From assembly GCF_000189775.2 (NCBI RefSeq), contig NC_015555.1, forward strand, positions 817,001 to 881,000: a stretch of 64,000 nt of DNA, read 5' to 3'. A model generated the notes under the pieces. That model saw only the letters and a program-made list of their open reading frames with translations, was not told where the DNA came from and searched no databases. Made by a program: the position numbers and the translations under genes. This document shows, in pieces, positions 55,169-64,000 of this stretch (its first letter is position 1; each line of letters opens with the position of its first letter). The DNA is from Thermoanaerobacterium xylanolyticum LX-11 (GTDB lineage Bacteria > Bacillota > Thermoanaerobacteria > Thermoanaerobacterales > Thermoanaerobacteraceae).

Positions 55169-56273
55169 GAAAAAGGTTGCCCAAAAGGAGGGGACACCCG
55201 TGAATAAAGAAAAAGTAAAAAATTCTATAAAAGAGCTTATTGATAAAGGCAAAAAGAATGGCATGCTGACGTATAATGAAATAATGAATTCTCTTGAAGA
55301 TATTGATATGGATGCAGATCAGATAGAAAAAGTATATGATACATTCGAAAAGTTGGGTATAGAAATCGTGGGAGAAGAACCACAACAAGATGAATTAATT
55401 CCAGAGGAAGATCTGGATTTGGATCTTACTATTCCTGAAGGAATAAATATTGATGATCCAGTAAGGATGTACTTAAAGGAAATAGGAAAGATACCTCTTT
55501 TATCTCCTGATGAAGAGATAGAGTTGGCAAAGAGGATAGAAAAAGGCGATGAGGAAGCTAAAAAAAGGCTTACGGAAGCGAATTTGAGGCTTGTTGTAAG
55601 CATTGCTAAACGATACGTAGGCAGAGGTATGTTATTTCTCGATTTGATCCAAGAAGGAAATTTAGGTCTACTAAAAGCTGTAGAAAAGTTTAACTACAGA
55701 AAGGGATTTAAGTTTAGCACATACGCTACGTGGTGGATAAGACAGGCAATCACGAGGGCTATAGCTGATCAAGCCAGGACGATACGCATTCCTGTCCATA
55801 TGGTAGAGACTATTAATAAGCTTATAAGGGTTTCAAGGCAACTTTTGCAGGAATTGGGACGTGATCCTCTACCAGAGGAGATCGCTAAAGAGATGGATAT
55901 GTCAGTTGACAAGGTCAGAGAGATAATGAAGATTGCTCAGGAACCAGTATCGTTAGAGACTCCTATAGGCGAAGAAGAAGACAGCCATCTTGGCGATTTT
56001 ATACCAGACGAAGATGCTCCAGCCCCTGCTGAAGCGGCAGCATTTACAATGCTTAAAGAGCAGCTTATAGACGTATTGGATACTTTGACGCCGAGGGAAG
56101 AAAAGGTATTGAGGCTAAGATTTGGATTGGATGACGGAAGAGCAAGGACATTGGAAGAAGTGGGCAAAGAATTCAATGTCACAAGAGAGAGAATAAGACA
56201 GATAGAGGCAAAGGCATTGAGGAAATTAAGACATCCAAGCCGCAGCAAGAAATTAAAAGATTTTTTGGATTAA
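55161..56273 (+). CDS. sigA: Primary sigma factor RpoD/SigA
   Basis: 370-aa housekeeping sigma factor. Region 1.2 ([17 protein letters not shown]), region 2 ([20 protein letters not shown], then [20 protein letters not shown]) and region 4 ([20 protein letters not shown]) are complete. The ATG at 55161 gives an N-terminus like Bacillus SigA (MA(E/D)K) but lacks a near RBS. A GTG at 55200 has an excellent AAAGGAGGGG site and may be the main start (357 aa). It follows dnaG with overlap or close coupling. Confidence 0.97.
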   Translation: MAEKKVAQKEGTPVNKEKVKNSIKELIDKGKKNGMLTYNEIMNSLEDIDMDADQIEKVYDTFEKLGIEIVGEEPQQDELIPEEDLDLDLTIPEGINIDDPVRMYLKEIGKIPLLSPDEEIELAKRIEKGDEEAKKRLTEANLRLVVSIAKRYVGRGMLFLDLIQEGNLGLLKAVEKFNYRKGFKFSTYATWWIRQAITRAIADQARTIRIPVHMVETINKLIRVSRQLLQELGRDPLPEEIAKEMDMSVDKVREIMKIAQEPVSLETPIGEEEDSHLGDFIPDEDAPAPAEAAAFTMLKEQLIDVLDTLTPREEKVLRLRFGLDDGRARTLEEVGKEFNVTRERIRQIEAKALRKLRHPSRSKKLKDFLD

Positions 56274-56279
56274 CACTGC

Positions 56280-56307
56280 TTGACACCGGTTAAAAATGTA
56301 GTATAAT
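56280..56307 (+). promoter_or_regulatory. Promoter of the tRNA-Asn/tRNA-Met pair
   Basis: TTGACA (56280-56285), 16-bp spacer and TATAAT (56302-56307), 12 bp before the mature tRNA-Asn. Confidence 0.8.
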
Positions 56308-56318
56308 AATAAATGTAT

Positions 56319-56393
56319 TCCTCAGTAGCTCAATGGTGGAGCAACCGGCTGTTAACCGGTAGGCTGTAGGTTCGAGCCCTACCTGAGGAGCCA
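56319..56393 (+). tRNA. tRNA-Asn (GTT)
   Basis: 75 nt including encoded CCA. Acceptor TCCTCAG / CTGAGGA, anticodon loop CTGTTAA with GTT, T arm TAGGTTCGAGCCCTA. Confidence 0.95.
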
Positions 56394-56399
56394 TATTTA

Positions 56400-56475
<76 letters not shown>

Positions 56476-56494
56476 TATAATGATGAAAGGATAG

Positions 56495-56520
56495 GCATTT
56501 GATTTTACAAATGCTTTTTA
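56495..56520 (+). terminator. Terminator of the tRNA pair
   Basis: GCATTTG (56495-56501) pairs with CAAATGC (56508-56514), followed by TTTTTATTTT. It ends only about 10 bp before the trmK ATG. Confidence 0.75.
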
Positions 56521-56529
56521 TTTTATAGT

Positions 56530-57240
56530 ATGAAGCTGTCACAGAGATTAAATTCTATCGTCAAAATGATAAAACTTCATTCTAAAGTTGCTGATATAGG
56601 TACAGATCATGGATATATACCAGTCTACCTTTATTTAAATGGCATTTCAGACTACATAATTGCATCAGATGTAAAATCTACTTCTCTCAATAAAGCAATT
56701 GATGTTATTAAAAAGTACAATCTGTCAGAAAATATAATTGTACGGCTTGGCGATGGATTAAGCATTTTAATGCCAAATGAAGTTGATACGGTTGTAATAG
56801 CCGGTATGGGTGGCATTTTGACTTCAGATATTTTAGAAAAAGGCAAAAGTATTGCTTCAACTGTAGAGAGATTTATCTTGCAGCCTATGACGGCATCTGA
56901 CCATCTTCGCAGGTATATTTATGAGAATGGGTATTTGATTGTTGATGAAGATTTAGTCTTTGAAAAAGGGAAGTTCTTTGAGATAATTGCTGTAGAACAT
57001 GGCAAGGGGAGAATCCACGACGAAATTTTTTATGAAATCGGTGAAAAACTCTTTCAAAAAAGTCACCCATTGCTTAAAGATTATATATCATATAAGATAG
57101 GAAAGCTAAAAAAGATTTTTGATGAAGTCTCGAAAAGCAATGAAAGTGATTTACTGAAAGAGGATATTTTAAATAAAATAAAAAAATATGAGGTGTTATT
57201 GTATGAGTCTGAAATGCCAGACAATAGCAGGAATGATTGA
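56530..57240 (+). CDS. trmK: tRNA (adenine(22)-N1)-methyltransferase TrmK
   Basis: 236-aa SAM-dependent methyltransferase modifying A22 of tRNAs. The SAM motif VADIGTDHGYIPVYL is near residue 20, and AGMGGILTSDIL is the family signature. It sits directly after two tRNA genes and ends inside nif3 (38-bp overlap), the usual TrmK-Nif3 pair that follows sigA in Firmicutes. No Shine-Dalgarno is visible before the ATG at 56530, because the upstream sequence is a T-rich terminator tail. Confidence 0.93.
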   Translation: MKLSQRLNSIVKMIKLHSKVADIGTDHGYIPVYLYLNGISDYIIASDVKSTSLNKAIDVIKKYNLSENIIVRLGDGLSILMPNEVDTVVIAGMGGILTSDILEKGKSIASTVERFILQPMTASDHLRRYIYENGYLIVDEDLVFEKGKFFEIIAVEHGKGRIHDEIFYEIGEKLFQKSHPLLKDYISYKIGKLKKIFDEVSKSNESDLLKEDILNKIKKYEVLLYESEMPDNSRND

Positions 57241-58318
57241 CAAACTTGCACCACACAAATGTGCTGAAGAATGGGACAATGTTGGGCTTCTTGTGGGGAA
57301 TCCCAGAAAAGATGTGTCGTCTGTCATGGTGGCTTTGGATGCCACAAGAGAAGTTGTATTAGAAGCCATATCAAAGAAAGTCGACATGATTGTAACGCAT
57401 CACCCTATAATATTTAAACCATTTAAGAATTTACGTACTGATAATCCGTTAGGCGAAGTTTTGACGATGCTTATAAGAGAAGACATACCTGTGTATTCAG
57501 CGCATACCAACTTTGATGCTGCAAAGGGCGGAATGAACGATATTCTCTGCAACATACTGGGAATATACGACGAGGAGATTTTGCAAGTTACGTATAAAGA
57601 AGGCTATAAGAAAATTGTAGTATATGTTCCGATTGGATATGAGGAGATAGTAAAGACAGCTATGTGCAATGCAGGTGCAGGCTACATAGGAAATTACAGC
57701 GATTGTACTTTTCAAACGATGGGCATAGGAAGTTTTAAACCGTTAGAGGGAACGAATCCTTTTATAGGTGAGATAGGAAAAGTGGAAAATACTCAGGAGG
57801 TTAGAATAGAGACTATAGCACCAGATAAATTGGTAAATAGGGTTATAAGTGCTATGTTAAAAGTTCATCCATATGAAGAGGTAGCTTATGACATATACCC
57901 TGTTGAGACATTGTATGATGAATATGGAATCGGGAGAGTAGGCTTAATAAAAGACACTACATTAGGCAACCTCGCAAATGATGTAAAAGCAAAACTTGGC
58001 TTAAAAAACATACGTGTCGTAGGCGATTTAAACAAGACAGTTAAAAAAGTGGCTGTATGCGGTGGCAGTGGTGGTAGCTTTGTATCAATTTCAGCTTTTA
58101 AAGGTGCCGATGTTTTGATAACAGGTGATGTTGGCTACCATGATGCAGTAGATGCAAGGCATATTGGACTGGCTATAATAGATGCGGGTCATTTTGGCAC
58201 AGAGAAGATTTCTGTAAATTTCATCGCTGAATACATAAGGGATGAAGCGCAAAAAATGGATGTAGACTTAAATGTCATTACCAGCGAAGCACAAGCTGAT
58301 CCGTTTATGTTTATGTAA
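57203..58318 (+). CDS. Nif3-like dinuclear metal centre protein
   Basis: 371-aa Nif3/YqfO family protein. Metal ligands lie in VTHHPIIFKP near the N-terminus and in the C-terminal HFGTE; GDVGYHDAVDA is also conserved. A PII-like insert (about 130-240) makes the long Firmicute form. It is annotated by similarity as a GTP cyclohydrolase I type 2 homologue, but its activity is unsettled. The start at 57203 has GAGGTG upstream; it overlaps trmK by 38 bp. Confidence 0.93.
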   Translation: MSLKCQTIAGMIDKLAPHKCAEEWDNVGLLVGNPRKDVSSVMVALDATREVVLEAISKKVDMIVTHHPIIFKPFKNLRTDNPLGEVLTMLIREDIPVYSAHTNFDAAKGGMNDILCNILGIYDEEILQVTYKEGYKKIVVYVPIGYEEIVKTAMCNAGAGYIGNYSDCTFQTMGIGSFKPLEGTNPFIGEIGKVENTQEVRIETIAPDKLVNRVISAMLKVHPYEEVAYDIYPVETLYDEYGIGRVGLIKDTTLGNLANDVKAKLGLKNIRVVGDLNKTVKKVAVCGGSGGSFVSISAFKGADVLITGDVGYHDAVDARHIGLAIIDAGHFGTEKISVNFIAEYIRDEAQKMDVDLNVITSEAQADPFMFM

Positions 58319-58378
58319 TAATTGCCAGTTGACAAACTTATTTGATAGTGGTATCATTCTATATCTGGAGAGTAATAC

Positions 58379-58761
58379 TTACGAGTAAGCCAGATGGTCG
58401 CGTACATTATGTACGAGGAAAGTCCGAGCTCCACAGGGCAAGGTGCCGGGTAATACCCGGTGGAGGTGACTCCAAGGAAAGTGCAACAGAGATATACCGC
58501 CCATCATTTAATTCGTTAATAATAAATTTTTTATTCGTAACGAATTAGTTGGTGGGTAAGGGTGGAAAGGCGAGGTAAGAGCTCACCAGCATCCAGGCGA
58601 CTGGAATGCTCTGTAAACCCCACCTGGAGCAAGGTAGAATAGGAGGGAAATACAAGTGGCCCGCTTGACCCTCGGGTAAAACCGCTGGAGGTATCAGGTA
58701 ACTGATATTGTAGATAGATGACCATCTAAAACAGAACTCGGCTTATAGACTTGCTCGTATT
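58379..58761 (+). ncRNA. rnpB: RNase P RNA
   Basis: About 380 nt with the universal RNase P core: GAGGAAAGTCCGAGCTCC near the 5' end, ACAGAGATATACCGCC, and the 3' block ACAGAA...CGGCTTATAGAC. ACGAGTAAG (58381-58389) pairs with CTTGCTCGT (58750-58758) to close P1. A strong terminator follows. It is the catalytic RNA that matures tRNA 5' ends. Ends are approximate. Confidence 0.96.
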
Positions 58762-58768
58762 AAAAGGC

Positions 58769-58803
58769 AAAAACTCAATGTCATGTGGCATTGAGTTTTT
58801 TTA
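58769..58803 (+). terminator. Intrinsic terminator of rnpB
   Basis: AAAAACTCAATG (58769-58780) pairs perfectly with CATTGAGTTTTT (58789-58800), followed by further T residues. Confidence 0.9.
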
Positions 58804-58836
58804 AATAATTTTTTATGAGAGAGGTTGTAATTTTAA

Positions 58837-59946
<1,110 letters not shown>

Positions 59947-60015
59947 AAAGCGATTGAAGGTTTACATCATTTTTGATATTATATAATTGTAAAATATTAA
60001 AAGGAGATGGATGAA

Positions 60016-60717
60016 TTGAGTATTCACATAGGTGCAAAAGATGGAGAAATTGCAAGTACAGTATTATTGCCTGGAGATCCACTGAGGGCTAAGTACATTG
60101 CAGACAATTTTTTAACTGATGTAATTTGTTACAATGAAGTTCGCGGAATGTACGGATTTACTGGTTATTATAAAGGTAAAAGAGTATCTGTTCAGGGAAC
60201 AGGTATGGGTATACCATCTATATCCATATATGTAAACGAGCTTATCCAAAGCTACAACGTAAAAAATCTCATAAGGATAGGCACATGCGGATCAATGCAA
60301 GAAGATATAAACATAAGGGATGTAATATTAGCAATGGCGTCATCGACAGATTCCGCCATAAATAAGATCAGGTTTAATGGCATGGACTATGCTCCTACAG
60401 CCAGTTTCAAGCTCCTGAAAAAAGCTTATGATGCGGCTTTGGAGAAAGGTATCAACGTAAAAGTAGGCAATATACTTTCATCAGATACATTTTACAACGA
60501 TGATAAAGATAGCTGGAAATTATGGGCTAAGTTTGGCGTTTTAGCAGTTGAGATGGAAACAGCAGGTCTTTACACTTTAGCTGCTAAGTATGGAGTAGAT
60601 GCTCTTACCATATTGACAGTAAGCGATAGTTTAGTTACAGGTCATGCTACATCCGCAGAAGAAAGGCAGAAGACATTTAACGATATGATAGAAATTGCTC
60701 TAAATATCGCTGAATAA
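60016..60717 (+). CDS. deoD: Purine nucleoside phosphorylase, DeoD type
   Basis: 233-aa hexameric PNP that cleaves purine (deoxy)nucleosides with phosphate. [20 protein letters not shown] is the classic DeoD N-terminus, and [17 protein letters not shown] and [10 protein letters not shown] are also present. A TTG at 60016 is chosen: AAGGAG (60001-60006) is 9 bases upstream and the sequence then begins like other DeoD proteins; an ATG at 60007 touches the RBS. manA follows at 18 bp. Confidence 0.95.
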   Translation: MSIHIGAKDGEIASTVLLPGDPLRAKYIADNFLTDVICYNEVRGMYGFTGYYKGKRVSVQGTGMGIPSISIYVNELIQSYNVKNLIRIGTCGSMQEDINIRDVILAMASSTDSAINKIRFNGMDYAPTASFKLLKKAYDAALEKGINVKVGNILSSDTFYNDDKDSWKLWAKFGVLAVEMETAGLYTLAAKYGVDALTILTVSDSLVTGHATSAEERQKTFNDMIEIALNIAE

Positions 60718-60735
60718 TATGTGGGAGTGATGAGA

Positions 60736-61692
60736 ATGCAACCACTAAAGTTTAAACCCATATTTATGGAAAGGATATGGGGCGGAGATGCCTTGAAGAC
60801 AAAGTACGGCTTTAATGTACCTTACGGCAAAAAGATAGGTGAGCTTTGGTGCATTTCTGACAATACAACTGCTGTAAGTGAAGTAGATGGCGGTATTTAC
60901 GATGGAGTTAAATTAAGCGAACTTGCAAATAAGCATGGAGACGAGCTTTATGGAGAAGGCAAATCGTACGGTAGATTTCCATTGCTTATAAAGATAATAG
61001 ATGCCAATGATAAATTGTCTGTTCAAGTGCATCCAGATGATGATTACGCTTATCATCATGAAAATGGCGATATAGGCAAAACAGAAATGTGGTATATAAT
61101 CGATGCAAAGCCTGGTGCCAAACTTATCTGTGGTTTAAAAGAAGGCACGACGAAGGAACAATTTAAGTCATTGCTTGAAAAGGAAAGTCTTGAAGAATGT
61201 CTAAATGAGATAGAGGTAAAGCCAGGAGATGTAGTGTACATACCTTCAGGGATGGTACATGCCATCGGAGAAGGCATACTAATCTGCGAAATACAGCAGA
61301 ATTCGGATTTAACTTACAGAGTCTATGATTACAATAGAGTAGATGACAATGGAAACAAAAGAGAGCTTCACATTGATAAAGCTTTAGACGTGATTGATTT
61401 TAATTTAAAAAGCGATAAAATAGTTCCTAAATATAAAAAGGTAGATGGGGGAAGCATTGCCAATGTCGTTCAGTCAAAATACTTTAAAACGGATGTAATC
61501 TATGTTGAGTCAACGGTCAATATAGAGACTAACGGCATTTTTAATACGTTGGTGATGGTAGAAGGCGAAGGAAAGATAATTTACGAAGATGGGGAAGCTG
61601 ATTTGAAAAGCGGTGAATCGCTTTTGATACCTGCGTCAATTGGCAAATACACCATTACTGGCAATTGCAAACTTATAAGGTCTTACGTGTAG
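60736..61692 (+). CDS. manA: Mannose-6-phosphate isomerase, class I
   Basis: 318-aa cupin-type phosphomannose isomerase interconverting mannose-6-P and fructose-6-P. MERIWGGDALKTKYG, the Zn ligands in SVQVHPDDDYA and EMWYI, and VYIPSGMVHAIGEG are present. The ATG at 60736 has GGGAG 9 bases upstream; earlier GTG codons overlap that site. It could channel sugar imported by the mannose-family PTS at 27-30 kb into glycolysis, if mannose is the substrate (inference). Confidence 0.95.
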   Translation: MQPLKFKPIFMERIWGGDALKTKYGFNVPYGKKIGELWCISDNTTAVSEVDGGIYDGVKLSELANKHGDELYGEGKSYGRFPLLIKIIDANDKLSVQVHPDDDYAYHHENGDIGKTEMWYIIDAKPGAKLICGLKEGTTKEQFKSLLEKESLEECLNEIEVKPGDVVYIPSGMVHAIGEGILICEIQQNSDLTYRVYDYNRVDDNGNKRELHIDKALDVIDFNLKSDKIVPKYKKVDGGSIANVVQSKYFKTDVIYVESTVNIETNGIFNTLVMVEGEGKIIYEDGEADLKSGESLLIPASIGKYTITGNCKLIRSYV

Positions 61693-61701
61693 AAAGTGAT
61701 G

Positions 61702-61730
61702 TTGACATAGAGGTAAAAATATAATATACT
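61702..61730 (+). promoter_or_regulatory. Promoter of the tRNA-Val pair
   Basis: TTGACA (61702-61707), 17-bp spacer and TATACT (61725-61730), 17 bp before the mature tRNA-Val(GAC). Confidence 0.75.
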
Positions 61731-61747
61731 AAACATGTGAGGCGAGT

Positions 61748-61824
<77 letters not shown>

Positions 61825-61862
61825 TTTTAACTAATTTAAAATTTAAATATGGATTTTTAAGT

Positions 61863-61939
61863 GGGGTTATAGCCCAGCCGGTTAGAGCGCTACGCTCACA
61901 TCGTAGAGGCCACAGGTTCGAATCCTGTTAACCCCACCA
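61863..61939 (+). tRNA. tRNA-Val (CAC)
   Basis: 77 nt with encoded CCA, identical to the preceding tRNA at 71 of 77 positions. The anticodon loop is CTCACAT (CAC, reading GUG). It is a tandem duplicate with a changed anticodon. Confidence 0.92.
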
Positions 61940-61951
61940 ATCTGAAATATG

Positions 61952-61976
61952 CAGCTTAAAAAGCTGTTTTTATTTT
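61952..61976 (+). terminator. Terminator of the tRNA-Val pair
   Basis: CAGCTT (61952-61957) pairs with AAGCTG (61961-61966), then TTTTTATTTT. Confidence 0.7.
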
Positions 61977-61984
61977 GCAAAAAA

Positions 61985-62041
61985 CCGCCTCTAAAAGGCG
62001 GCTTGAACAACATTTCTACTTTTTGACAAAAAAGTAGAAAT
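61985..62041 (-). other. Two hairpins between tRNA genes, terminator-like on the minus strand
   Basis: CCGCCT/AGGCGG (61985-62001) is followed by a U tract only if read on the minus strand (GGTTTTTTG). Next to it, ATTTCTACTTTTT (62012-62024) pairs with AAAAAGTAGAAAT (62029-62041). Read on the minus strand, this is a hairpin followed by an intrinsic terminator, as in a small RNA; no protein gene there explains it. Confidence 0.4.
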
Positions 62042-62073
62042 CATCACCATCTTATGATATAATTATTTTTGAT

Positions 62074-62145
62074 GGGGATGTAACTCAGCGGGAGAGTACC
62101 ACATTCGCATTGTGGGAGTCGAGGGTTCAAATCCCTTCATCTCCA
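62074..62145 (+). tRNA. tRNA-Ala (CGC)
   Basis: 72 nt to the discriminator A, without encoded CCA. Acceptor GGGGATG / CATCTCC contains the G3-U70 pair that defines Ala. Anticodon stem CCACA/TGTGG around loop TTCGCAT gives CGC. A strong terminator follows. Confidence 0.88.
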
Positions 62146-62157
62146 CTTAGAAAAATC

Positions 62158-62198
62158 AAGGGTTTGGACATTTTACTTAAGTCCAAACCCTTTTTTGT
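62158..62198 (+). terminator. Terminator of tRNA-Ala(CGC)
   Basis: AAGGGTTTGGAC (62158-62169) pairs perfectly with GTCCAAACCCTT (62181-62192), followed by T residues. Confidence 0.92.
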
Positions 62199-62287
62199 GC
62201 CCAATTGGTGCCATATTTTTTTATTTTTTGCATTTAAGTGAATGGAATAAAAGGTTCCCATGATATAATAGTTTGGGAGGGATGATT

Positions 62288-62497
62288 ATGAATGAAATGT
62301 GCATAATAGACAGATTCGAAGGTGATTACGCTGTAATTGAGTTTGGGCGTATTACATTTAATTTTCCTCGTACTCTTTTACCAAAAGATTTAAAAGAAGG
62401 CGATGTAATAAAGTTTGATGTACGAATTGACAGTGAAGAAACGCTTAAGCGAAACCAGAAAATAAAAAGGCTGGCAGATGAACTTTTTAGAGAGTAG
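62288..62497 (+). CDS. DUF3006 family protein
   Basis: 69-aa protein with the DUF3006 pattern: CIIDRFEGDYAVIEFGRITF at the N-terminus, then PRTLLPKDLKEGDVIKFDV. It is a small beta-rich protein of unknown function, often encoded beside ComEC-like metallo-beta-lactamase proteins, as here (11 bp upstream of one). GGGAGGG precedes the ATG at 62288. Confidence 0.88.
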   Translation: MNEMCIIDRFEGDYAVIEFGRITFNFPRTLLPKDLKEGDVIKFDVRIDSEETLKRNQKIKRLADELFRE

Positions 62498-62508
62498 AGA
62501 GGTGCATC

Positions 62509-63426
62509 ATGTTTAAAAAAATAGCAATTTTCGTTTTGATATTTGCTTTGCTTTTTTCTTTGGTTGGATGTTCTGATACCACAAATTTCAATCAGAAACA
62601 AGGCGAAATTCAGAATTCTACAGTACAATCTACAAATGGCTTACTTAAAGTGTATTTTATCGATGTAGGACAGGGCGATAGCATTTTTATTAAGACACCT
62701 GACAATAAGGCGATGCTAATCGATGCTGGTGTACCAGAAATGGGGAAAAAGGTCGTCGACTACATAAAAAGTTTAGGTGTAACAAAAATCGATATATTAG
62801 TTGGAACACACCCACACGAAGATCACATTGGTGGAATGGATAGAGTAATAGAAAGCTTTGAAATAGGAAGATTTTACATGCCAAAGGTGACTACAAATAC
62901 AAAGACATTTGAATATGTATTAAATGCTGCAAAAAATAAGGGATTGAAGATAGATGTGGCAAAAGCAGGAGTGACTTTGGACCTTGGTCCTTCTGTTAGT
63001 GCTGAAATTATAGCGCCAAATAGCTCTAAATACGCCGATCTTAACGAATACAGTGCAGTGATAAAACTTACTTATAAAAACACATCGTTTTTGTTTACTG
63101 GCGATGCTGGTGCTGAATCGGAGAGGGAAATGATTGAAAAGGGGTATGATTTGAAGTCGGATGTACTTAAAGTTGGTCATCATGGAAGCTCAACATCAAC
63201 TACTGCGAGCTTTTTAGATGATGTCAGTCCTAAATATGCTGTAATCTCCTGTGGAAAAGGCAATGACTACGGACATCCCCACAGTTCTACATTGAAAAAA
63301 CTTAAAGCCAGAAACATACCGGTCTATAGGACAGACGAATGTGGGACAATAATTGCTGTAAGCGATGGGCAAAGTATTTCGTTTAATGTGAAACCAGGCG
63401 ATTACACACCGGGACAAAAAAACTAA
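62509..63426 (+). CDS. ComEC/Rec2-related metallo-beta-lactamase lipoprotein
   Basis: 305-aa secreted lipoprotein: signal peptide with lipobox LVGC near residue 21, then a stand-alone ComEC-type MBL hydrolase domain. VYFIDVGQGDSIFIKTPDN, the metal motif GTHPHEDHIGG, FTGDAG and KVGHHGSSTST are all present. In ComEC this domain is thought to degrade the non-transforming DNA strand; here it lacks the membrane channel, so a surface nuclease or phosphodiesterase is a fair guess. AGAGAGG precedes the ATG; it pairs with the DUF3006 gene. Confidence 0.9.
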   Translation: MFKKIAIFVLIFALLFSLVGCSDTTNFNQKQGEIQNSTVQSTNGLLKVYFIDVGQGDSIFIKTPDNKAMLIDAGVPEMGKKVVDYIKSLGVTKIDILVGTHPHEDHIGGMDRVIESFEIGRFYMPKVTTNTKTFEYVLNAAKNKGLKIDVAKAGVTLDLGPSVSAEIIAPNSSKYADLNEYSAVIKLTYKNTSFLFTGDAGAESEREMIEKGYDLKSDVLKVGHHGSSTSTTASFLDDVSPKYAVISCGKGNDYGHPHSSTLKKLKARNIPVYRTDECGTIIAVSDGQSISFNVKPGDYTPGQKN

Positions 63427-63504
63427 AAACGGATTTTTGTTACATAAATATGTAGATTTCATGAAAAGATATAACCAGAAAGAATTATGAGGAGGTTATA
63501 TCTC

Positions 63505-64000
63505 ATGAAAAAATATAAAAGATATATTGCGATGATGCTGATTTTTGTTATGGTGCTTGCAACTGCATCATTGGCAGGATGCAAAAGCTCAGTTAAAAAG
63601 CCAGTTACATCAAAGAGAAGTTTAAATGTTGTTGGATTTTATGTTGATTCACCTGGATACGACAACTCATACAATTCGCTTGTAAAATACGCGAAGTACA
63701 TGGACACAGTTTCGCCACTGTGGCTTACTGTTCAAGGCGATGGATCTGTTAAAGATTCAACAAATCCGCAAGCTTTAAACTTTGCAAAGAAAAATGGTTT
63801 AAAAGTTATACCGCTTGTAAACGTAGCTGATAGCAAGGATTCAGTTTTGCTTGATTCTAAAGTGAAGACTGAGACCATGAATGAGCTTATAAGTCTTCTT
63901 AAAAAACATGGATTTGACGGATACAACATAGACTTTGAGTTTATCCCACATGGCACAAAAAATTATGTTAAGGATAAAGACTACCTTACGGCATTTATGG
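63505..64000 (+). CDS. GH18-like lipoprotein (3' end cut by window)
   Basis: 165 codons are visible up to the window edge. The signal peptide is MKKYKRYIAMMLIFVMVLAT followed by a lipobox (LAGC). The mature part begins a glycoside hydrolase 18/YaaH-like barrel: LNVVGFYVDSPGYDNSYNSL, VSPLWLTVQGDGSV, and the catalytic pattern DGYNIDFEF (DxxxDxE with the acid Glu). Such proteins hydrolyse chitin-like or peptidoglycan glycan bonds, often in spore or cell-wall remodelling. GAGGAGG precedes the ATG. Confidence 0.85.
   Translation, partial: MKKYKRYIAMMLIFVMVLATASLAGCKSSVKKPVTSKRSLNVVGFYVDSPGYDNSYNSLVKYAKYMDTVSPLWLTVQGDGSVKDSTNPQALNFAKKNGLKVIPLVNVADSKDSVLLDSKVKTETMNELISLLKKHGFDGYNIDFEFIPHGTKNYVKDKDYLTAFM

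Noticed and set aside
58342-58725. Short open frames on both strands at this position
   Set aside because: They lie within the conserved RNase P RNA and have no protein-like features.
62074-62198. tRNA-Ala as an integration attachment site of a mobile element
   Set aside because: No repeat of the tRNA 3' end, integrase or phage gene was seen in the flanking sequence.

Overview
The window reads as a chromosomal segment of a low-GC, strictly anaerobic, spore-forming thermophilic Clostridia-type Firmicute, most like Thermoanaerobacterium/Thermoanaerobacter. The genus is an inference from gene content and protein style, not from a search. Pointers are a CggR-controlled glycolytic operon, the dgt-dnaG-sigA block, an alpha/beta-type spore SASP, rubrerythrin, several clostridial ferredoxins, PerR, a LevR-type sigma-54 activator and AddAB. 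Almost everything is on the + strand. No prophage, insertion sequence or CRISPR array was seen.

Layout. 0-2 kb: the 3' part of a YhgE/Pip membrane protein, then a decayed galU scrap. 2.2-3.4 kb: a preQ1-type riboswitch with terminator, queT and queF (queuosine precursor uptake and synthesis). 3.4-7.6 kb: metallophosphoesterase, nitroreductase (-), FMN hydroxyacid dehydrogenase and citramalate synthase. 7.7-17.6 kb: addB-addA, an M29 aminopeptidase, a 43-aa membrane protein (-), a YgiT-type zinc finger, an RluA synthase and a PflX-like radical SAM protein (-). 17.7-21.5 kb: an accessory island of three lipoproteins plus two membrane-anchored unknowns. It has a duplicated promoter and two homopolymer frameshifts. 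21.5-22.9 kb: ferredoxin behind a CRP/FNR-type palindrome, a small unknown (-) and rubrerythrin.

22.9-29.9 kb is the most interesting block: a predicted sigma-54 regulon. A D-2-hydroxyacid dehydrogenase gene and a mannose-family PTS operon (IIA-IIC-IID-IIB) each have a canonical -24/-12 promoter. Each promoter is preceded by the same pair of CACACATTT upstream sites, exactly 49 bp apart. The LevR-like activator gene lies between them, and rpoN (sigma-54) is at 42.5 kb. 29.9-40.7 kb: 6S RNA, a TGS-uridine-kinase-like protein, a radical SAM protein with an HTH regulator, small proteins, ferredoxin, SASP, a Lon-like protease, queG, nth and a VanW protein. 40.7-43.9 kb: perR (-), a HAD phosphatase, acylphosphatase and rpoN.

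44-51 kb: cggR-gapA-pgk-tpiA-gpmI-eno with a candidate CggR operator. 51-56.3 kb: small genes, secG, then dgt-dnaG-sigA with candidate Spo0A boxes. 56.3-62.2 kb: tRNA-Asn and tRNA-Met/Ile2(CAT), trmK-nif3, rnpB, mnmA, deoD, manA, two near-identical tRNA-Val genes (GAC and CAC) and tRNA-Ala(CGC). 62.2-64 kb: a DUF3006 protein, a secreted ComEC-like hydrolase lipoprotein, and a GH18-like lipoprotein cut by the window end.

How the parts fit: sugar uptake by the sigma-54 PTS feeds the CggR-controlled lower glycolysis. The window carries sigma-A, sigma-54 and 6S RNA together, and a split queuosine pathway (queT-queF at 2.4 kb, queG at 37 kb).
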